Source: Atopsyche davidsoni (taxonomy: Eukaryota > Arthropoda > Insecta > Trichoptera > Hydrobiosidae). From it: a DNA stretch of 64,000 nucleotides. Every line of letters begins with the position of its first letter. Positions within the stretch are counted from its first letter, which is position 1. The notes below the pieces were generated by a model, which ran no database searches, had not been told where the DNA came from, and saw nothing but the letters and a program-made list of their open reading frames with translations. The position numbers and the translations under genes were made by a program. Shown one piece after another: positions 23,398-35,745 of this stretch. Location of the stretch: contig JAILWY010000009.1 in the NCBI GenBank assembly GCA_022113835.1, positions 409,501-473,500 on the forward strand, read 5' to 3'.

Positions 23398-26300
23398 GTC
23401 CAGCCCCCGTCGCCCCCTGGCCAGGCGTCCTGCTCGAGCTCTGGATGAATGCAACGCAAATCAGCTCGTGGACCGCAACTTTATCGCCGTTCGCGCCGCG
23501 TCGCGTGCGAGCTACGAGTGAACCTTTTTTAGTATCGCATACACTATGTTTTATACAAAACGTTTACGGAAAATCTGTTAAAGTGGACTTTTTTATTTAG
23601 GTGTTTTCTTAAAAGACAAGAAGCGGTCGTTGTGCCGAGATCCTGTTAGCGATGGCGCACCGCCGCGGCCGCTGTCTCGAGCCTGGGAGCCGATGCGGAT
23701 CTGAGCCGCCGCGTCGCTCTCCCTTCGCACTTCGGGGCGCGCAATATACTTTATCAGCCGAGTGCCATTTTAAATTGTTTGTTTTTTATTTTATTTTTTC
23801 TCGTCCGATAGGCATCGGTCGTTTATAACGCAGTCGGCCGCCTGAGGCGGGAAAGTAGAAATGCCATTCTGCTCCTTCTTGGCTTATCTGCGAGATTACG
23901 GGGATGGATGTGACAGTGTAACTTCGTAAATATTCACGGAGGTGCTTTGCTAAACGTCGAGATTATCGCGCCGGCCTGTGATTAAAATTTAAAAAGCGAC
24001 TTTTTCGTTTCTCATAAAATATGGCGTCAGGGTTGCGTCGCGCATAATTTGCTGTGTTTGTTTCTTCGGACGCGGGTATCCGAGCGACGGGGGAGATTTT
24101 CATATTTAAATCTGAAAATAAGAAACGAGGCGCTTCATCTTGGAACTTCGCCGAGAGCCTCCTCCGCCATTACCGCCACTGTACCCGCGCCCGCAAATCT
24201 GCTCAAACTTTGTGAAAAATTATATCACCGCCGTTTATTTTACGCGCTACACGACGAATAAGCCACCGAGCGGCACGGGGGGAGCACCTGTCGCGGGTTT
24301 CGCCGGACACCTCCGATACATTTTCTCATTACGTTTAACATTAGTAAATATTCGCGAGTCAAATCCAAAAATCATGCGTCATTTTGATTATTAATATAAA
24401 TATGTCCGACTTGCCCCTCGGTCCTTCGGCGGGAGCCCGCGGTACGTCGGCGTCGGTTTGTCTGAAACGGCAGTTAGCGCCCGCCGCTCCGGGACGCCGT
24501 GTTTGCGGAAGACGCTGGCGAGCTGGCATGCCGGCATGCCGAGCACGCGCCGCTGCCTATTTGAAGTTTCTAATTGAATTCGCATTAGTTATACGGAGAA
24601 ACAATAATGCCGGCCGCCCGGCGACCCTCCTCGGTGCCCCGCCCGGCGGAGATGGCTCCCACCGCCGCGGGCGTCGAGCACCTGCTATTGATAAAATTGA
24701 ACATTTCGAGCTCACAATCAAACTGAGAGAGTAACAGTAATTAGCTCGATTAGTCTTTACGCCCTAACTGGTAACCCCCTGATTCATTTTTCGCCTAATT
24801 AAAACATGAAATTCAGCCTTTTTATACTGACAAACCTCTATTACTTACCCGGTGAAGACACGGTCGAATTGTGGTGGGCCCTAGCGGGCTCTTTGCTCAG
24901 AGCTGCGGAAAGTCGGTGCGTGTCCGCATATGCTAAATTATTGGAAGAAAGCAAAATCTGGACTTCCTAAAAAATAATATTTTCTAAGCACTTTTCACTG
25001 ACATTATTTTTCAGATATTTTCAGTAGTCGGAATTTTCACACATTTTATAGTAATATTCAAAATTATTATTGGTTGAATAACGTCTTTGCTAATTTTCTT
25101 GGTAAAAGTAAAAACATTCACATTTACAAATATGATACACGCTTATAAAGTTAAATGCAAATTAAATAAAACTGAATTCTTAACAAATTCATCACTTTTG
25201 TCTTGGATTTTGTCATGGCTTGTCTTCCTTGCGATTTACTGCATTTACCTGTGGATATAAGTGAGCAACAAGCGCTTGAGAAACACTTCTAGTTAATAGT
25301 TTGCATTCATATGCTTGGATTCTACTTTGTTAGGCGTATTGTCTTTCATTTTTTTTTTTTTTAATTTAATAATTTTTAAAATACTTAATTACTTACTACT
25401 TACTTACTAAATAAACTTTTTAATATAGATTTTTTCTATATTTTTATTAATGAGGCGTTATATTTTCAACCTAAAATCACTGATATATGCTTTTAGTGTT
25501 GCAAAGACTATTTTTTTTTAAATTAAATAATATTTAAAATGTAGTGCCACTATCAGTTGATATAAAACACACCATACATCTGTATGTAATTCATCAGGTC
25601 CGCAAAGAAAGACCCAGCGGCTCGGCTGTGCATTCCTACATGTGCCGGATTTTGGGAAGGGCAGTTCTTATAAAGGGTTAAACAAATTAGACTCGTCCTC
25701 TCGGCCGTCATTCCCATCACGTAGTTATTTATTTGTTCCTTCGGCAAACACTCAAGTAGAAAGAAAATCAAATAAGACTTCCAGAAAACGTTTACCGCAT
25801 TGTTGATTACCTGCCCCGCCCCGCCCGCCCTGCCAAATCAACAACAGCTGATGATTCTTTGATCCCTAATGCCGAGTCTAGTAATCTCGTTTCGCTTGTT
25901 TGGAAATTATATCTTATCTAATAAAAATAACTTGTGTTCTGACAGGAAACCAAAATGCTGTATTTACTCTCCCCTTCTTTATTTATGATAAATATTCGTA
26001 ATAATTTTTATATTCCGTTTATTAATAATTAATTTTGATTGTTTATTTGTGGTCATTATGATCAACGCTTAAATTTGCAAATTGGTGCAGAAAATCTTTT
26101 AACTGATTTAATAATTAACCAAATAGTCAGTCTAAAAAATATTTTTGAAAAAAGCAATGGCACCGTAAAAAATCCATAATTTCTACTTTTTGAGTAAAAA
26201 AAATTTGATTTAGTCAAAAAAATATCACAACGAATAAAAACTTACATTTATAATCTGTGAACATTGAATTATGGAATCTAACATAGGTAAAAATGGAATT

Positions 26301-27828
26301 AAATTTTTACTCAGTTCCAGGCCGGTGGTCGGGAGGACTGCGGCGCCCGCGGGTGGCGGAAGACGTGGGTCAAAGTATACCCGTGATTTAAAAAAAAAGA
26401 AAAATTCTCTTCATGAACGACTTACTCAATATGTTGTCGATTAAATATTGATGTTTATGAATTATTTATAATTTAAAACAAATGAAACGTTTCCTCGTAC
26501 TCGTGAAGTGAATTTAGTAGTTTGTTTTATTATAAATTACTAATAATCTACTAAGATTTTTTACTCTATAAATTTATCCAGTGACAGTATAAGATATTTC
26601 TCTAATAAAATGAGTAACACTTTATCTGACACGTAGCGTTACATAAAAGAAATCTCTAGTCCGTACTTATCTTCAGAAGACATAAATATCCAAGGGAATT
26701 TCAAATTCTAAGGTGGCATTACCGATAATACAATGAGTAATACTCGCATCTCATACCTGCGCGGTATCTCCGCAGATAGGCGAAGGAACTTAAAAATAAA
26801 ACCCAGAATGAAGAGAGAAGTGTCTCATTCAGTCTTCTGATTGACACGAAATTACCATGATAAATGACGTCACTCCTCACCGCCGCTCTATCTCCAGTTT
26901 ATCATGTAAGCCTTTATTCTCGACACCGGCGGCAGCGCGCGGGAAGCCCGGCTTCATGAATCTTCATCGTCCTGGATCCCGAGGCGTGTCCCGCTCGGCG
27001 GCGCCCGCTCCGACGCCCTCTCCGGCGCCCTCACCGTGGGGCCACCGCCGCTTCTGAGGGTAGAAATATCAAACTATTTTTTATAATCAATTTAAATCAA
27101 AAAACTTAGCATTTAGATTTATAGAGATATATTTCAATATAAGGGAACAAATAATATTTGATGCGAAAAAAAAATATTTTAAAAGGAGCCGAGGACACGG
27201 CGCACACGCTTAGAATTCTCAAACTGCCTGATCTCGCGGCGATAGAACAGACAGAGAGCCGCCGTTCCATCTGTCCGTGTCTAGATTTCTTGCGAGAAAG
27301 AGCAGGTTCTTAATTTTCTATGAAACTTCTTAAATTGTATTGAAATGTAATAGGATGAGTTACGTTCGGTTCGAGAATAGTCGTCGTCTAGAAAACGAAT
27401 CGGGTCAGATCGAGATCTTCATCGAATCGGTCGCCCAACCGCCGATCGGTGAGACTGGGGCGCTATTGCGGCCCGACCAAAGTGAGGCCTCAGGATGGTC
27501 GAAAGCGAAGCGAGAATGTGACGAACTTTAAACAAAATTTGATTTTCATGAAATAAATTATTACTAAAATGTGTGCCATTTTGGGTGCGCAAATCGTTCG
27601 CATCGCAAATGAAGTTGCAGAAGCGAGCGGGCCACCGGGACGGTAAATCCATCCGTAAATGTGATAAATGACGGCCCTTTGTCAGCGGCGGGACCGGGGC
27701 GGGGCCGGGGCGGAGCGGGCGGAAAATTGAGCCGCTCGGCCGATAGCGGAGACAATATGTCATCGCCGTTCCGGCTGAAGTCAGACTCGCCTCGTTTGCA
27801 ACGCGCGCTCGGGGGCGGCCCGGACCGA

Positions 27829-28150
27829 CCCGGGGCCACCGGGGGGCACCGGGGGGGCGGCGGGGGACACCGGGGGGCACCGAGGGGCACCGGGGGGCAC
27901 CGGGGGGGCGGCGGGGGACACCGGGGGACACCGGGGGGCACCGAGGGGCACCGGGGGGCACCGGGGGGGCGGCGGGGGACACCGGGGGACACCGGGGGGC
28001 ACCGAGGGGCACCGGGGGGCACCGGGGGGGCGGCGGGGGACACCGGGGGACACCGGGGGGCACCGAGGGGCACCGGGGGGCACCGGGGGGGCGGCGGGGG
28101 ACACCGGGGGGCACCGAGGGACACCGGGAGGCACCGGGAGGCACCGGGGG
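27829..28150. repeat. G-rich satellite-like array, period 51-61 bp
   Basis: The landmark g7cggcgggggacacc recurs at 27851, 27902, 27963, 28024 and 28085 (spacings 51, 61, 61, 61). Each unit is built of 10-bp caccggggg-type subunits, so one copy lacks exactly one subunit. The array is open in several frames on both strands and produces long Pro/Cys- or Gly-rich false ORFs of up to 241 codons. Confidence 0.95.
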
Positions 28151-28512
28151 GACTGTCGCACGCGACTACGCCACCGCTGGGCAATGGTGGGATTAAATTC
28201 ACTTTCGTGTTGTTTCATAATTTCTAGTGATAATTGTCGCGCGCTTACCTTCGAGTGTTTTTATATTTTATTAATTTTGTTTTCGAATGTTAACTTAATA
28301 CAAATATTTTAACGATAGACATCTAAAAGTATGAATAAAAGTGCTTGTTTAAAATAAAATACTTCGTTGTTATTCAATCACTAATAATTCCTTTTAAAAT
28401 TAGGTGATTATTACTAAAGCACCTGGTGAGTTTTTTTTTAATTATATTAATTTTAGATTAATGTCAATCAGAATGCGTTTTTATTTACCCATGCAGGTAT
28501 TAGTATGTTTAT

Positions 28513-28712
28513 GTGATTAAGCACATTTTTTCATACATTGAAAACGATTAAAGAAAACTCTCAGAAAATATCATCGTGACTTGTGAGGGATTCGAACCCA
28601 CATCCCCAAGCTTTCATGGCCGGTGCATTTATCCAACTATGCTAACGAGCCACTGCAATTTAGTGAGAATTTTTGATAATCATATTCTACATATGAACTA
28701 ATATGCTCGGGC
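28513..28712 (-). mobile_element. tRNA-related SINE-like element, copy 1
   Basis: Read on the minus strand it has an A-box (TAGCATAGTTGG, plus-strand 28633-28644) and a B-box (GGTTCGAATCC, 28588-28598) at tRNA-like spacing, then a tail with TCACGATGATAT and CTGAGAGTTT words shared with the other copies. The two ends also carry related inverted words (gcacatt..ttcata and tatgaactaatatgc). It is not a working tRNA gene, because stem pairing is poor. Confidence 0.7.
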
Positions 28713-29190
28713 ATTTTTTTTTTTTTAATATAAATTGCCTTCAAACACGAAGAAAATCAAAATTCCTCGGGAAATAATCTCTCTCATTCGGAATCTTTTC
28801 CGATTTATTGTACACAACAACGCATTTGGAAACGATGCATGCGACCAAAGCTTCAGCCTCCTGTCGTCAACAGCTCCCGCAGAGAAGGGCGGTTGAGGGA
28901 TTCCTCATGCATTTTATCAGAGTTTGGATGTCACCCGCTCGTTGAAATGACATGAAGTGAAAATATAAACCATATAACAACTAAAAACCCAATGAGGATT
29001 GACTTCATTGGGTATTAGTTAATAGTGAATTCGGCTTTATTATGGAGGGTGAACGCGCGTATAGTTGTGAGCGCCCCGCCCCAGTCGCAAACCAACCGCA
29101 CTAATGAAAAAATATGTAATTCATATAAATATAGGTTTTTTTTATATAACTTGAAATAATAAATACACATTAATATGTATACGACTCATA

Positions 29191-29197
<7 letters not shown>

Positions 29198-29231
<34 letters not shown>
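29198..29231. repeat. (TA)n microsatellite
   Basis: TA tract of about 34 bp. Confidence 0.95.
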
Positions 29232-29232
<1 letters not shown>

Positions 29233-29570
29233 GATTTATTGATGAATTTATTACCTAAAAACGTTATCAACCCACAATGTCATTCATATTAATAATAAAT
29301 GCGGATATATTAAATATTTAATACAATACAGCGGTACGTTATTTGAATCGGCGACTTGTGCGAGCGCTGGCGATCTCTTTAGTCATGGATACAAACTTAC
29401 AGAATTCCATTTAACGGCCTATCAATTCAGACACAGATCTTTTACGGCGTGTCAAGGCATTTCAATAAGTAAACATTCTAATCCTGAAATGAAAATGAAA
29501 TAAAAGCGACCGCGTCAGTCGGCCGCGCGGCCGCGCCGTTCCAATATCCGCGGCGGAAATTACACGTCAG

Positions 29571-29710
29571 CCCCCGCGCCCCCCCCGCCCCCGCCCCCGC
29601 CCCCGCCCCGCGCCCCCCCGCCCCCGCCCCGCGCCCCGCCGCCCCCGCCCCGCGCCCCGCCGCCCCCGCCCCGCGCCCCGCCGCCCCGCCGCCCCGCCGC
29701 CCCGCCCGGG
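29571..29710. repeat. C-rich array of CCCCGCC units
   Basis: Mixed-period array of ccccgcc, cgccccc and ccgcgccc words; the minus strand is G-rich. Ala/Gly/Arg-rich ORFs here are composition artefacts. Confidence 0.9.
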
Positions 29711-30225
29711 CCGCGCTTTGTGCCCCGCGCGTGCAGGGCGGGGGCCTGCAGGGTAGTGCACTCACACGGTTAGCTCCGCGGCTTTTTTAACGTCTCTGAG
29801 GAATCTCGTTCCGCCTGCTTGAATATTAAAATACGAGAGGGCGGTGGTTGAGCTGAACCCTTGCACGTCTTGTTGCCTCAAACAATATTGATAAGTGAGT
29901 GCACGTAGTGCAAGGCTTGCTGGGATTTTTTAAATACTATTTATATTTCAGACTAAAGGAAGTGATCGTTACAATTTTTGCCGCATTTGTAATGGTTTTT
30001 ATAAAATGGGTACGTGATTTCTCAACTGGCGAAATTGGTCGTAGATCAAATAAACCCGTAAACTTAAGTTTTACATTTCAGTGGTCGCATCTAATAGGGT
30101 CTTGGCACAAAAAATACTACTTATTACCATTTTGTATATTTATAGTGTATATATGTATATCTGATTCATCAAGTTTATAGTTTTTTAAGGGGAAAATAGT
30201 GTAGTGTACCGGTTAAACTGAGTTA

Positions 30226-30373
30226 CTTTTATCAGTTTGATAATGCCAACGTGAAAGGTTGGCGAAGCCGGTCACCAATTAAAATCAACATGAGGAAAAA
30301 TCACTAAAGTATTTAATTCTAGTTAAAATATTAAAATGGAAATCCACCAAGTACTCTCTTTTAAAAATATTGA
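30226..30373 (-). repeat. dispersed repeat with ACCGGTTT core, copy C
   Basis: Reverse-complement copy of the family: tgataatgccaacgtgaaag, gccggtcaccaat, then aaaatattaaaatgg and ccaccaagtactct. Confidence 0.75.
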
Positions 30374-30600
30374 TTATTTATACATATATTTAATTATAAA
30401 TATTCAATATTAAAAAAACGAGTCAAAGCTAACATATAGATAGTTAAATTGATGCCAGAGTAAATTTTCTTAAATTTTTCATAAATTAGAGTGACTTAAT
30501 CCTAGCACATAAGATGCTAGTCTGGAGTGTTCATAATGTGAGAACGGGTAAGCCTTTCGCGGCGCTCCGAAAGGTGACGGCGGCGAGAGGATTAGGCTCA

Positions 30601-30679
30601 CCGCCCCACCCCGCCCCCGCCCCCGCCCCCCGCCCCCCGCCCCCGCCCCCGCCCCCGCCCCCGCCCCCGCCCCCAGCCC
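30601..30679. repeat. hexamer array (CCCCCG)n
   Basis: About a dozen cccgcc/cccccg units; the minus strand is (GGGGGC)n-like. Confidence 0.92.
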
Positions 30680-33600
30680 CGCACAACTGCTCTTTCATTA
30701 AGAACTTTGAGGATAATGCGCGCACAGGCGGGGAGGGGGGCGTTATTCCATGTTCCTTGTTTGATATCAGACGCGCCTACAGAATCCATTCATTTATTGA
30801 AACATTTAAATGACCACTTCCGCGCTTCTCGAGTCATTGTCGCGCCTGCGCGGTGAGCCACCATGAAAAATATTACATTCGTTTTTATTTAAAATTTAAA
30901 AATATATAATTTATATAACTATCGCAAAAATTAAATGACTACTATAAGTATTTCGATAATATAATATATCATTTTCAATAATAGTTGTGGTCAGATCTCT
31001 TTCCGCGTGAGGCCGTGGCTCCTGAGGCCCCGACCGGTGAATAGTTGCTGGACTATTTTATTCCAACATTTCTAACTTCAAATTTGAGAGTATTCTCCGA
31101 CTGACCGGTCGTGAAGTGACCGCAATCCCGACCCGATTCCATCGGTTTCAATGGCTCGATGAGATGAAATGATAATTTTCAGTATTGTATGTATAAAATG
31201 TCTACAGATGCAAAGACGGGAATGCCGAAGACTTATCGAGTCGTACTCGGCCTCGGTTATCTCTGAATGCTCTCCGCGTCCTCCTCTGTCTCTTTTTTTT
31301 CCGCCTCCTTCTTTCGGAGAGGTGTATAGTTGTAGTTATAAAGAGGCAAATAAATTACAAAATTAAACGTCTTTGGGAAACATCCTTGCAGAGTTACCTG
31401 GCATTGGGTGATATTTAAGTTATGGTCAAAATATTATTTTTTCCAAATACGGCTTTACAAATATTTAATACGGCTTTGTGAAGTCATCCACTGAGGTATG
31501 GGGGCGCATCTCCTTAACATCGTCTCGTTTATGTGATGGGGTACGAAGTAACCACTTTTTTCCCAAATGTAACATTCAAAAAGTAACATATTATGTCATA
31601 ATGGCCAAATAAGACCGGCATTACCGTCTGTTTGTCTGCCTCCCCCGCCCTGTATCTTTTTGCGGAATATTTCCAAAAGTTAAGGCCGGGTCATTTATCA
31701 TCCCCTCCGCCGGAGCAACCTTTTGTCCGCGAATTAAGCGCGGGTAGGAAAAATAAGTCATCGTTTCGCTTTTGACATATTGCAGTGTAAGGAACCTTTT
31801 GTGAGCGAATCGTAAATTTAATGAGGTTATTTTTTAGCCGCCGTCGCTAATAAAGGACGAGATTTTTTATTCCGATGCGGTGTTGCCAGGTGGGAGGCTG
31901 CCGCGTCTGGGGAGTTGCATTCGCGTCGCGGGCGCTTTCATACTCGCCGGCTCGCTCGTACGGCCTGACTGCTGGGAGGCTATTCAATATTCTAACATTC
32001 TTTAACAATTACAATGATATATATAAAAATAACAGATTTGCAGATTGGATGCAGCTTGATCGGGTGTTTTTTTTATACAAATATAAAGAACTTAATATTA
32101 ATTACATTGTTATAATACGGTTCATCATTGATTTTTTTTATTTATTATTTAATAAATGTCTTTATACCACGCATATTTATTGACTTCATCTTATACAATA
32201 TCAATTGAAAGTATTCACAAAATAGAAACTGCATATTTATTTTGTGACCATTTTTACTAAATTAAAATAAATCAGTAAACATCGGTAAATAAAAATAAAT
32301 ATTTTTACTAGACAATAGAATAAATTAAGCAAACAAAACTCCTATACGTCTACAAAATAATATTATATGCTCCCAGCCTCCTCTTCCCCCGCACACTCGT
32401 GTATATTGTGACTAAATTTTATGTTTTGTCTCTTCTGCATATAATACTTACTACTTTTGTGGGTAATATTCAATTCAATCTCCATTGTTGGTGTGCTGGA
32501 AATGCTCTTCTCGGTCAAACGCTGCACATAATTTCAAATCCCATTTATTTGTTTCCTACAAGGTATGACATTATTTTGGAAAAAAATCAGGTGACCGAAA
32601 TCTCCGGAACCTTTGACGTCCGTGTCCAGCGTCTCCATCAGTCCGCGTCACTCGGGGCGCACAAAGGGCGGCTCGGGGGCGCATTGTGCCTCACAATAGC
32701 CGCCTCTGGAATCCCGCATTCTGTCCCCGGCCACACCGCTCTCTTTTCAGAGAGGACCTTCCTCGGCGGCTTTATGTCCAACACCTTTGAAAGACTGAAG
32801 ACCCTAACTTGCCTACACGCTTACACGTTTTCCTGTTCAAAAGCTACCTTAATACCTTAAATATATTTTTAAATATTTTTAACTGAATAAAACCATAAAT
32901 TTGAAATGACAATTCCAAAATATATACAACGGACTTAATGTTTAAGCAGATCTTTTTTGGCAAATTTGCTATGGACGTCGAATATGCTATTCCGAGCTGG
33001 AATCCGAAAGACGTTGACGCGGGTGAATGACGGCTGTCTATTTATAATTTTCAAAGAATTTCTTGCTTACAGTGACTTTTATTTTTTTTAAAACAGTTTA
33101 TTTGAGAAAACTGTTGAATGAAAAACTAAAATATTAATCATATCTCAAAAAACCATGAAATTGTAATTGCCTTAAAATGAAAATAATAATGCTACCGAGT
33201 GTTTTTTTTTTCAGATTAAATTTTATAATTAGTTCAGACGATTGAACATCAGAGTGCCCTGCGAGGAGCAGGCGTCCGACAACCGAGCGGGGTGTTCTCG
33301 TTTAAAAACAATCTTCCCTCCTTCCCGCCGCTCTAACTTGGCGATTAAAACTTTTTTTTTAAATCTGTTATTAATTATACTTTTAATTAGATCAGCGGTT
33401 AACAATGGAGCCAGACAGGTGACTCGTGCCATTTATAATGACCCCGCAAAGTGGAATCGACGGATACAATGGCTCGAGGAGCGCTCGCCGCGGGGCTCAT
33501 TGGAAGGAACTGTCCTGAAAATTTGATGCCTCTCGCTCCGACGTGCTCTCTGGCGTGCATTTTAAAGTTCAAGATCGAGTCATGCGAGGTTCGCATTTAT

Positions 33601-34673
33601 TACATCTCACGTTTTTGTCTTCCTAGTTGAGACATTCCTCGCTTTCAAACTGTCAAACGTTATGATTTATTTCTATTGATAATGCGAATATACAACACTG
33701 CCGCCGCGACTTGTCGGTGCCGCAAGGCCGAGGCTCCATTTCGAATGCAGTTTCATGCTCGTTTTCATTTTACTTAGCTGTTTTTAACTTCAGTCTCAGT
33801 TCTGAGATTATCGTCAGAGATTTAATAAGAAAATTTAATTAGAAACGCAGCACATTTCCCAAAATCAGCGGACAGCGGACTGAAGCCGATACGACAGCAC
33901 TCGCCTCGAGCCTCCCCCGGGGTCGCGGCTGCCCCTCGCCTGCGCGGAGGTGTCTCCCGCTCCTAAATAGACATAAAAAAATATGTCGTCTTAAAAACCT
34001 ATTAAAAATTATTTAAATCCAATTTTTTTCAATCTATTTTAGAATTATCGTGTCCATACCGAATCGTTTTATAATTATTGTGCGAAACAAAATAAACTGT
34101 TAAGCAAAAACTTGTTTTAGGTTATTACTAAAACCCCTCATTTCAAAAAAGCCCACGAGTCAATAAAAATTAAAGTACATTATTTTTAATACGGAAAAGG
34201 CAGCAATTTGCAAAAAAAATACACGATAAAATAATCACAAAGTTAATAATGTTGAAATTGTTTAAAATTTACGTCTACTAGAAGAGTATGCCAGCTTCAT
34301 AAAAAAATAATAATTTATGTTTAGCTTTGTATTTAAATTAAATAACAGTTAACTTACAAATCCCTCTCTTACAATTTCTATTTGATTCAAAGAGGAAATA
34401 ATTAATAACTCACATATATTTTCTTATATCAATTCCAAATCTATTACTTTCTACTAGAAATCAGCCTAACGCTTGTAAATGTGTGTTATAAATAAAGTTG
34501 ACGACGAAAGAATGTGAAATGGTACCTCCGCTAATCCAATATTTCACGAATGGGCCATAAACTCCGTTTCGTATCCACTGCCGGCGTGACGCGCGGCTCG
34601 GCTCGACGCCCCGCTTCAACAAGTAGGCGGCCAGGGCGGCCAGGGCGGCCGGTTATCGGAGACGCCAATCATC

Positions 34674-34741
34674 CCCGGGCGGGGCGGGGGCGGGGCGGGG
34701 GCAGGAGCGGGGGCGGGGCGGGGCGGGGCGGGGCGGGGGCG
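34674..34741. repeat. GGGGCGGGG-rich tract
   Basis: Repeated ggggcgggg words with periods of 5 and 6. A preceding run of ggccagggcggcc lies at 34630-34652. Confidence 0.9.
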
Positions 34742-35689
34742 CCGGACAGCTGCCCGGGGCGGCGCGGGGCGAGGCGGCAAGGGGAGATGGGGTCGTTCAA
34801 ACTTGGAAATTTTAAATTTTCTTTGGGCTCAAATGACTTACGCAAACCACTTAAGGTATAAAATTATTATGATTTTTGATGAGATTTTGGTGGAGTTAAA
34901 TTTAAATTACACGGTACTATTTTTTTTGAGCTGCGTTTTTTTGCCATATGTATATTTATTATATAAAAAAAAAATTTGATGGTAAAATGCTACAACCGAT
35001 GTTCAAAAATATGTATCGTAATTCTTGGAAACCAGGCCTTCGATTCTGTTTCGAACCCATTTCTGGTGAAGACTTGTATTCGCGTTGCGTCGAGCGCCAG
35101 GGCAGGCCGAGTCTCGATAATCAGGTGAGCGTATCAGTTTCGTCGCTGGAGCTGAAGCTAACACTCGAGCTACCCGCAGGCCTTCATCGTCGTACAGATT
35201 TACAATGCCTCGCAATCCAAAAAAATTATTAATTTAACATCATTTTTTAAACAATTGAATTCTGAACAAATATGCTGCAGTAATTGCCACATAATAATAT
35301 TAGTCAATTTTTATTTTCAAAACAGAATTTACAAAACTCTTCGCCACAATTTATACTTAATTAACTTTATAAAATACAATATAAACATGTATAACTCAAT
35401 AATATATTCACAATCAACATATTGTATTGTTTACATTTTGTATGTTTTAACATTTGTTTTCAGTAACTTATATATTCTTTTTTACATATAATATAGATAC
35501 ATTAACACAAACTTTTAAAACTATAGTAAATAATTATATATTATCTTAGCAATCCGACAAAAATTTAAAATAAATTTCAAGGAACCCCCTTTCTTTGCCC
35601 AATCCAAATAAAACCCTTAATTTCTGCTTAGTGCCGCAGGTATTCCTGGCTCATGTTGACACTCGTCTTTGGTAACGAATCCATAACAA

Positions 35690-35745
35690 CATTTGTGGGG
35701 GTGGCGGAGGTGGCGGGGGTGGCGAAGGTAGAGGCGGAGGCTTAA
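35690..35745. repeat. GGTGGC-type repeat
   Basis: Irregular copies of a six- to nine-base ggcgg/ggtggc unit. Confidence 0.8.

Larger units (their letters stand above)
20664..27828. other. intergenic or intronic block, no gene recognised
   Basis: Mixed AT-rich DNA with longer, non-repetitive GC-richer stretches at about 20930-21060, 21480-21970, 23470-23760, 23820-24740 and 26910-27060. These contain no convincing ORF but have many ATTA/TAAT-type cores set in complex sequence, so they are possible regulatory DNA (inference only). Two GC arrays and one dispersed repeat inside are listed separately. Confidence 0.5.

Noticed and set aside
27419..28227. Overlapping Pro/Cys-rich and Gly/His-rich ORFs of up to 241 codons
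   Set aside because: Open in several frames on both strands because of the G-rich array; outside the array the frames show no domain or codon pattern.
28588..28653. tRNA gene on the minus strand
   Set aside because: A- and B-box words are present, but acceptor and T-arm pairing is poor and the flanks match other copies of a dispersed element.
32399..32860. 153-codon ORF
   Set aside because: No recognisable domain, no exon signals or clear promoter, and AT-rich to GC-rich change midway; most likely chance.
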